Source: Rhynchospora pubera (Eukaryota; Streptophyta; Magnoliopsida; Poales; Cyperaceae). From it: a stretch of 64,000 nt of DNA. The translations under genes and the position numbers were made by a program. The first letter of the stretch is position 1. Every line of letters starts with the position of its first letter. The stretch lies in NCBI GenBank assembly GCA_028095005.1, contig CM051460.1, forward strand, positions 154,809,461 through 154,873,460, given 5' to 3'. The notes beneath the pieces are model-generated. The model saw nothing but the letters and a program-made list of their open reading frames with translations, was not told where the DNA came from and made no database searches. Positions 57,052 through 64,000 of the stretch are shown piece by piece.

Positions 57052-59063
57052 ACAAGGTCGTGCTTAAGTTAATTTGACACTTAATTAAGAGAAATTGACT
57101 AATTAATGAATTAGTAGAGATGATGCGATTGTTTGCTGTCTGGAAATGACATTTTCTGTGTTGTTTCGCGTTTTACGCTATGATATGTTCTCTGGAAGTT
57201 TTTTCCATCTACATGAAAGTTGTAGATCTGTGGATTGTGATTCTTTTGGCGCTAGATTCATATTTTTCTGAATTAGTATATATTTATTGTGAATAAAACG
57301 GCGACAGTGCGTAGAACCAGTTTCTGCTCGTACTGTCCTGTTTGAATGGCTTGAAAGATTTATATTTTGAATATAAGTACCAGTTTTCTATGGCTAGAAT
57401 TAAAGAGGACTTGAATATCTTTCTGAGCATGTGTAAATTGTTGTATGACTCGGATTAATTTGTGGGTTTTCAAGTATGAAAATGAAGATCTTGTCAGATC
57501 CAGTTTATTGAGCAAATCGATTGTTCTAATAAACTGTACCAACTGAGAACTCCTTTAAAAATTCTGTTTAAATGGAGTTGTTCTATTTTGAGTTAGGATT
57601 TCAGGAAAATTAATTTCATAATTTTTCATAGAAGTTTGGAATTTCAACTAGGTTAAAACATTTCGATCGACAGTCTGTTCCAGTACAAAATTTGTTGATT
57701 GTTTAGTATGTAACTCGTTTTTTTTTTTTAACTGAACTTGGTTATTTTCTTTTCATGGATGGTTAGCCTATAGTCTAAACAAGATTTTCTATGTATATTG
57801 TATATATAAAAACTGGATAGAAGGTGGTCTAACAGACCAAATGGTTGAGAGGATAAGCTGAAAATCTCATAACGGTGTTTCGTGCACTTGTAAGAGATTT
57901 GTCTTTTTTTATTCTCCCAGATGGTTTAAGATCTCTTTTTGAAATTTTTACTGGTAATCACAACTATGATAAGGAGCTTAAGTAATTTATTTGAGTATTT
58001 TTGGAGACCTAAAATTATTGGTTTTGTTGGATTCCATTAGTTACGTTTTTTGCTAAATTACTGTTTTTCTAAGTATTCAAACTAGTTGAAAACAATTAGA
58101 ATACTCCTTGTTTGATCTCCTTTCAGTTATGGGATATTGAAAGAACTTTATAAATAAATTTAAACAAGTTTGGTTGTTTAAAATTGAGAATTTATGCATG
58201 GAATTTGCTTATGGCAAACAATATGCAAAGATGCTTGAAAGTCGTTAATTGGAAACAAAGTGCTTGTATGTGCTAACTTTGTTTTGTAGGTGGAAAGTGG
58301 GTTTAGTATGGCTCATGACTCAATGCCTTGTGGTTGTAAATTGAATGCATGTGTGAATGTTTGTAATGCGGCCTTTGGTGCCATTAATTAATTAATTTGT
58401 TGATTAATTTTTTATGTAACTTGTGTGGCTTGCATGCCCCTAAGGCTAGGATGGGAATAGGATATTTTCACATGTATTTTTGCTTCATGGAGGATGTGGT
58501 GAAACTAATGCAAGCGGGAGCCATACAAACCCACAACAATGTATGAGATGCTTGTATGATTGCTTGTGATAGGATAGGTATGGGTGTATGCTTACACGAC
58601 CACCAAACAAGCGTCATATAGTTATTTGTCCCAAATAAAAAGGATTAAGTTAAAACAAAGTCACTCTCTTTCTTTCTATCCCCTTCTAACGTAGTATGAT
58701 CGTTCATTGATGTATTCTCGCCGACGTGGGACATCGTGTTCCATCATCCGTGTCGGGGTGTAAATCAGATTTACTAGGAGCAAATAGAAAAAAGTAACTT
58801 AACAATAAATCAAATCGGATTGTTCATTGGAGTGAAGTTCGTTAATCGAACCAAGAGTCATAGGAACGTATGATTGGTTGGAGAACCTATTCCATATTTG
58901 TTGGTGTAAAGTTGTGCCGACGCCGTCATTGCATTAACAAATAGTGGGAGTCTTGGAAATTTACTACATTTAGGGACATAAATTAATCTAGTGGAAGTTT
59001 TACTTAGTTAAAACAAATATTAAAGCATAAATTAATTGACCTTAAACTTATGTATTGTTGTAG
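57052..59063 (+). other. 5' leader of the second Angela-like element
   Basis: About 2 kb without a long frame, homologous in reverse to 42345-44405. Confidence 0.75.
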
Positions 59064-59954
59064 ATGTCTTCCTCATCTTTTACGCTACGTTCTCTTCTTG
59101 AGAAGGAGAAACTCGCTTTTAACGGTGCCAATTTCTTAGATTGGCATCGCAACCTAAAGCTTGCCTTTAGGTATGAGAAAAGAGAGTATCTCCTTACCAC
59201 TCCCATGCCATCGGCTCCTAAGGCAACCGTTACTCAAGCGGAAAAGGATGCCTATGAGAAGCATGAAAACGAGGACATGGAGATGTCCGTCGTGATGGTG
59301 GCAATCATGGAATCCGAACTCCAAAAGGAGTTCATGGATAGCGGCTATGGAGTGTTCGATATGATCACTCGCCTATCCAACATGTTCCAAACTAAGGCTC
59401 GCACCGAAAGGGCCCGTCTCATCAAGGCCGTCGCCAATACTCGCTTGGCCGAAGGTCATGAAGTCGGGCCACACGTCATGAAGATGGCGGAGTTGTTTCG
59501 GCAGCTCGAGAAGCTTGATACGCCCTTCCCCTCGGGGGCGATTCAAGACTTCATTCTCAATTCTATCCCTCCAAGTTTCACCGGTTTCGTTGTGAACTAC
59601 CGGATGAACGGCACAGACAAAAGCATGGATGACATCCAAAACATGCTCATTGAGATGGAGGAGAGTCTAAAGAAAGAGAAGGGCCAAAATGATGTTCTTG
59701 CGATGAGTGGAAAGAGCAAGAAGATAAGAAAGCGTGGCCGCAAAGGCAAAGGCAAAGGCAAAAGACCGGTGATGCCCCAAGGTCCGGGCAAGGGTGCTCC
59801 CGTGGGTTCTAAGAAAAAAAAGAACCCGGCCACTTCCGAGACCGTTTGCTACTACTGTAGCAACAAGGGTCATTGGAGGAGAAACTGCCCCAAGTACCTA
59901 GCCGACAAGAAGGCGGGAACCGTCCAACATTCTTCTTCAGGTATTTTTTGTTAG
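59064..59954 (+). CDS. Copia gag, open through the zinc knuckle
   Basis: 296 residues, MSSSSFTLRSLLEKEKLAF..., with the gag helical domain (DWHRNLKLAFRYEKREYLL, RLIKAVANTRLAEGHEVGP, FRQLEKLDTPFPSGAIQDF), a basic region (KIRKRGRKGKGKGKRP) and the CCHC knuckle CYYCSNKGHWRRNC (about 270-283). It has no frame break at the site where the copy at 41814 is shifted. The frame ends at ...SSSGIFC* because the LTR of another element begins at 59949, just before the protease. It could still give a Gag-like protein, but no polyprotein. Confidence 0.88.
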   Translation: MSSSSFTLRSLLEKEKLAFNGANFLDWHRNLKLAFRYEKREYLLTTPMPSAPKATVTQAEKDAYEKHENEDMEMSVVMVAIMESELQKEFMDSGYGVFDMITRLSNMFQTKARTERARLIKAVANTRLAEGHEVGPHVMKMAELFRQLEKLDTPFPSGAIQDFILNSIPPSFTGFVVNYRMNGTDKSMDDIQNMLIEMEESLKKEKGQNDVLAMSGKSKKIRKRGRKGKGKGKRPVMPQGPGKGAPVGSKKKKNPATSETVCYYCSNKGHWRRNCPKYLADKKAGTVQHSSSGIFC

Positions 59955-61730
59955 GAAATCGCTCAATTTTAATTTTGTGACTAATTACCCTTAATTAATC
60001 CAATTAAAACACAACCAACACGAGATCTAGTACATAAGCTCATTCGACACAAAGAGATAGGTTGAAAATTTGTACCTCCCGCGAAATCGTATTCGCGGGG
60101 CTCGACCAAGGCATGAGAGTTGGTGGCGAGCCTCCATGCGCCTCCTCCTTCGTCGGTTGATCGGCCTCGAGTCCACCAAGGAGGTTAACCAAAATCTTCT
60201 ACTCTTGTGCTAGCAAGAGAAAGAAACAAGCTAATCCCTCTAGGTTTCCTCTCTCATTTAGCAATTAACTATATTAATTTGTGGAGAGGAGTGCTCAACC
60301 CATGAGCTAGAAAGGAGAGGAGAGAAGAGAGAGCATGGAGAAAATTCTGAAAAATTTTCTCCCTTGGTGAATTTCGGCCAAAGAGGAAGGTGGGAGAGAA
60401 AAGGAGTGGAGGCTAGGGTTTCCCCAAAACTTGACCTCTTTATATAGTGCTCTCTACACCTACCTACCACAACAAGTTGTGGACAAATATACCCTCATAT
60501 GGCCGGCCCCTAGAGAGGCTTTTGTGGGCTACACCAAGTGTGTTAAAAGCCCATTAATTCAAACCTTTTAATTGCTCTTTCAACTAACCTCAAATTGGGC
60601 TTTTATTTAACTAATTAAATAAAGACCCAATAGCTCAATTAATTTAAATGAGTTGAACATAATTAATTATTAACTCATTAATAATTAATTTGGGATTAGC
60701 AAATGCATTAATTTATTTCTATATGATCCCTTTGACTTAATTAATTATAACGGTCCACACGCTATACAATTAATTAATCAAACTATCATATTTTCGCAAT
60801 ACACACTGTTGCGAATAAATAAATAATGCACTGTATTGTTAAAGTCCTATTTGTGTGACCCTTTGAGGATTTATGCTAAGTTGGACATGGAATTAAATCG
60901 TTATTTAATTCCAATAATCATAAGCGGTATCTAGCAACACGTTATGATTCCAAATTCGCATAAATAGTGTACTGCTACAGTATTTAAATCCTGCATAAGA
61001 GAATAAATGTATTTTCCTATTTTGATTCTTATGTCACACGATATCATCGTATAATCCAAGATAGGAATGTGTCATTCTTGCAGATTATACGTTTCTTGAT
61101 CTAGAGATAATTGTATAAAGTTGCATGCAAACAATCTATCTCCATCAAGGGGCCCAAATAGATATCGTCACTCACTAAGTTAATTAACGAGGGACATACG
61201 GTTTTCTTGATGATTAACTTTTCCCCGCACAATTCAAGAGAACATAAATAAAGTCCGTATAGCAGCCCTTATCGGGAATCAGCGGTAGACGATATTTATT
61301 GAACCTATCCTCATGTGGAAAAGATAAACATCTCAAACTTAGAACCAAAATCATAACGAAATAAACAATGACACATAACACAATCCATATGTTTATTTCG
61401 ATGGGTCAAGTCCTGTGCTATGTTCCATAACATACACATATGCAATTAAGTTGGTAACTTTTTACCTATGATTTGTAGAACTTAATCATAACTTAACTTG
61501 CATACTAATCTTATAAGATAATTAATGTTCCTTGTTAATTATCAAGATTATGGACCCTTTAGATTTATTATTGTCATTCTAAAGAATGATCCACAGAGAT
61601 CTACAATTCAGATCATCAACCTGAATGATCTGTCAATAATAAACCTAGGAACAAATGATAAAATATCATCCATAACATAAACTAATATTTGAGTCATTAA
61701 ATTATTGACTTCTAGGACATAACTCCAACA
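59949..61730 (-). repeat. 3' LTR of the minus-oriented fragment
   Basis: TATA box on the minus strand at plus 60439-60446. Hairpin CCCGCGAA-ATCGTA-TTCGCGGG at 60078-60099, the same stem as in the solo LTR. Confidence 0.9.
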
Positions 61731-63300
61731 ATCTCCCACTTGGCCTAGATTCAAACAGTAGTGACTTCTAGCCAACGAAGAATCGAGAACAATGTCATAT
61801 ATCTACATATATACATGTCTCAGACCTCAAAATAAATAATACGCTTAAAGCTAGTTACTCGTACGTCCACCACGTATGGATGCATAATTGCATTTCGTAT
61901 ACTGCTCAAGGTAGAGGTCAAGTTAGAGTGTTCACCGTGTTCGCGAACCTGCCCAATTTTGTTTGACCCTATATATATATACTACTATATATATGTTCTA
62001 GATCAACATCATATGATAACAAGTGATATCGTAATAGATCATATTTGAATCTCCAATTGGGTTCTTTAGGAGTAAGTTATGGTTCGAGATGCATAGAACC
62101 ATAATAACTCGACTAAGAACTCGATCCGAAATAAACTTCTTTTATTGCTTCACAATTTGCTATGTATTTTGCTTTGGTGACGGAAACGGTTGTAATATTC
62201 CATTTAGAACACTTTCTAAACTTACAACACCACCTTTTAAGCAAAAATATGTAGCTCAATTGTGATTATATCAATCTTTTGGAAAACTTTTATTAGTGTA
62301 ACTACTTACATGAGATTTCTTTTATCTTGAGAGATGAAACATTATATCACTCTTTCTCATAAGGTACTCGAGGATATTCTTGACTATCGTCCAAATGTGT
62401 CTCTCTTGTATCCATTTGACAACTCTTTGTCATATCCTTTTGATACTACACATTGGGGCATATGCATAAATATGGCGTACAAAATGAAACTCATAATAAT
62501 AGAATGCTTGATCTATTTCATGCACTTTCTTGAATTGAGTTGCAATAGACCGAGTTTAAACACTCAAGTCATGCCATGTGACGTACAGTTAGACATCCTT
62601 TCTTGGAGTGTAACTTTCGTGTTTCTAAAATACTTCGTCAATATATGCATATTTGCTCAAACCTGACATCCATCATAATCTATTTTCATAGATTTGTTTC
62701 CTAGGATCAGATGATTTCGCCCAAGTTCTCATTTAAGAAAGCATTCTCCAAAGAGATCTTGACAATATTCATTTTCTTAATGTTATTCCCAATTAATGAA
62801 TTGTTATCTTGAACAATACAAGTAATACAATTATGCTCCCACTGAATAAACAAAGATACTTTTGACGAAGTTCAACTCCTTGACTTCATTGTCCAATCTC
62901 CACAACACTTGCTTTAATCCATTTATGGATCCTTGAAGCATGTGTATGTTTTTAGCAATACATAAAATTTCGATTTGTGTCAAATGCACAACATCTTCCT
63001 TCATTCATACGAAGAAGGCGGTTTTATGTGTTTTTCCATATATCAATATATATGAAATACAAATATTGCTAGAATTATCTTTATTGACTTATACATAGCC
63101 ACAAACAAGAAGTTGTGCTTTGTACGTAGTCAACTATCCATCGACTTAAACATAGCTACAAGCGAGAAGCCGCGCTTTGTACATAGTCGATTTGTTATCC
63201 ATGTCGATCTTTCCTTTCGAAGATCTAAACGTCCTTGATGGATTGCTCCTTCATGAACATCAACCAAGGTCTATACCTTGTTGTTATACATGGATTTTAT
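59949..63300 (-). mobile_element. Minus-oriented Angela-like fragment (subfamily A): 3' LTR plus decayed pol end
   Basis: LTR 59949-61730 (1782 bp; on the minus strand TGTTGGAGTTATGTCC...), very close to the solo LTR at 15813. It is followed by the minus-strand polypurine tract (61731-61745) and about 1.5 kb homologous to 38070-39680, i.e. RNase H and RT in reverse, with many indels and a bias to A/T. The 5' LTR, gag, protease and integrase are absent. No target duplication can be matched because the far end is deleted. Confidence 0.85.
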
Positions 63301-63311
63301 TTAAAGATCAT

Positions 63312-64000
63312 ATGAATTCAAACCATATATGTGGAATCGGATCGTTCCATCGTTTTCTCGTCGTGGAGAACGATGAGCCTTTGACCATTGATGACATGAA
63401 AAGAAAACCCGACTCCAAGGAATGGCTTAAAGCCATGGAATCCGAAATGCAATCCATGTATGACAACAAGGTATGGACCTTGGTTGATCTTTCCAACGAA
63501 GTAAAACCCGTTGAGAACAAATGGATCTTTAAAAGAAAGGTCGATATGGATGGCAACTTGACCATTTACAAAGCACGACTCGTAGCGAAAGGTTACAAAC
63601 AAGTTCATGGTATTGACTATGAAGAAACCTTCTCGCCCGTCGTCATGTTCAAGTCAATTCGGATCATGTTAGCAATTGCCGCATTTTATGATTATGAAAT
63701 ATGGCAAATGGATGTCAAAACCGCCTTCCTAAATGGAAATTTAGAAGATGATGTGTATATGACACAACCCGAGTGTTTTGTGGATCCAAAGAATACTAAC
63801 AAGGTATGCAAACTAAGGTCCATTTATGGATTGAAGCAAGCATCGAGGACTTGGAACAAACGCTTTGATGAAGAAGTCAAGAAATTGAACTTCGTCCAAA
63901 GCGAAAAGGAACCTTGTGTTTACAAGAGGATTAGTGGGAGCGTGGTTGTGTTTCTTGTTCTATATATTGATGATATCCTCTTGATCGGGAATGATATCCC
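63312..64000 (+). CDS. Copia reverse transcriptase, partial (runs past the window end)
   Basis: An open frame from ATG 63312 with 229 codons before the window stops. From LVVENDEPLTIDDMK it matches the RT of the pol at 38182: SKEWLKAMESEMQSMYDNKV, VENKWIFKRKVDMDGNLTIY, YEETFSPVVMFKSIRIMLAI, WQMDVKTAFLNGNLEDDVYM and LYIDDILLIGND. The catalytic box is YIDD rather than YVDD, and one codon is missing in KL-RSIYGL. The first 10-15 codons lie in the junction sequence and are not RT, so the ATG is fortuitous. This is the downstream part of the element that starts at 55263. Confidence 0.88.
   Translation, partial: MNSNHICGIGSFHRFLVVENDEPLTIDDMKRKPDSKEWLKAMESEMQSMYDNKVWTLVDLSNEVKPVENKWIFKRKVDMDGNLTIYKARLVAKGYKQVHGIDYEETFSPVVMFKSIRIMLAIAAFYDYEIWQMDVKTAFLNGNLEDDVYMTQPECFVDPKNTNKVCKLRSIYGLKQASRTWNKRFDEEVKKLNFVQSEKEPCVYKRISGSVVVFLVLYIDDILLIGNDI

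Larger units (their letters stand above)
55263..64000 (+). mobile_element. Second Angela-like element (plus orientation), interrupted and running off the window
   Basis: 5' LTR 55263-57038, primer-binding site, leader, intact gag frame 59064-59954, then a foreign minus-oriented LTR fragment (59949-63300), then RT coding from 63312 to the window end. Protease, integrase and the RT N-terminus of this element are missing between 59948 and about 63312. The second LTR and target duplication lie outside the window. It belongs to the same LTR subfamily (B) as the element at 36307. Confidence 0.88.

Noticed and set aside
62334..62666. 110-codon plus-strand frame
   Set aside because: It is the antisense of a decayed RNase H/RT segment, and its translation shows no domain.
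63308..63608. Two minus-strand open frames over 63308-63608
   Set aside because: They are antisense shadows of the clear copia RT frame on the plus strand.
1..64000. tRNA, rRNA or snoRNA genes and CRISPR arrays
   Set aside because: I saw no cloverleaf with A/B boxes, no rRNA-like block and no regular spaced repeats. The only tRNA-like matches are the retroelement primer-binding sites. A tRNAscan-SE/Infernal run would settle it.

Overview
This is nuclear DNA of a flowering plant. The evidence is intron-rich genes for plant-specific families (FAR1-related, class I BASIC PENTACYSTEINE, the MS1/MMD1 PHD class), AT-rich intergenic DNA, and Ty1/copia elements primed by initiator-Met tRNA. I cannot name the species. 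AT-rich introns and gene structure look eudicot-like, but that is only an impression.

Five host genes are complete. They are a FAR1-RELATED SEQUENCE protein (minus strand, single coding exon, 4854-7253), a class I BPC GAGA-binding factor (minus, 9000-9860, with a 5'UTR intron out to about 11536), a TAPT1/POD1 ER membrane protein (plus, 11 exons, 19308-23479), the HOPS subunit VPS39 (minus, 12 exons plus a possible cassette exon, 26956-34124) and an MS1/MMD1-type PHD-finger protein (minus, 3 exons, 48516-51315). For the three multi-exon genes I worked out splice sites base by base and the frames close exactly (584, 992 and 635 residues). There is no operon-like organisation and these genes have no evident joint function.

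The rest is mostly transposable elements. Positions 1-4700 hold a decayed LINE fragment and small hairpin elements. Positions 14.2-18.5 kb hold two MULE-type MITEs, an Angela/BARE-like solo LTR with target duplication TTAGG, and a Harbinger-like MITE. An RTE LINE 3' fragment lies at 25.4-26.5 kb. Positions 34381-46893 are a small copia element (target duplication TAAAA) whose middle has been replaced by coiled-coil sequence resembling a plant guanylate-binding-like protein. A 9.9-kb Angela-like element (target duplication GACGA, nearly identical LTRs) is inserted inside that captured sequence. Positions 46.9-47.5 and 52.5-53.5 kb are large foldback elements and 53.6-53.9 kb is a hAT-type MITE. 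From 55263 to the window end is a second Angela-like element in plus orientation, with an intact gag frame, disrupted by a minus-oriented relative.

The points most worth pursuing are the gag/GBP-like chimera with its nested insertion, a hairpin in every Angela-like LTR whose stem changes sequence but stays paired, a U12-type AT-AG/AC intron in the TAPT1/POD1 gene, and a frame-preserving candidate cassette exon in VPS39.
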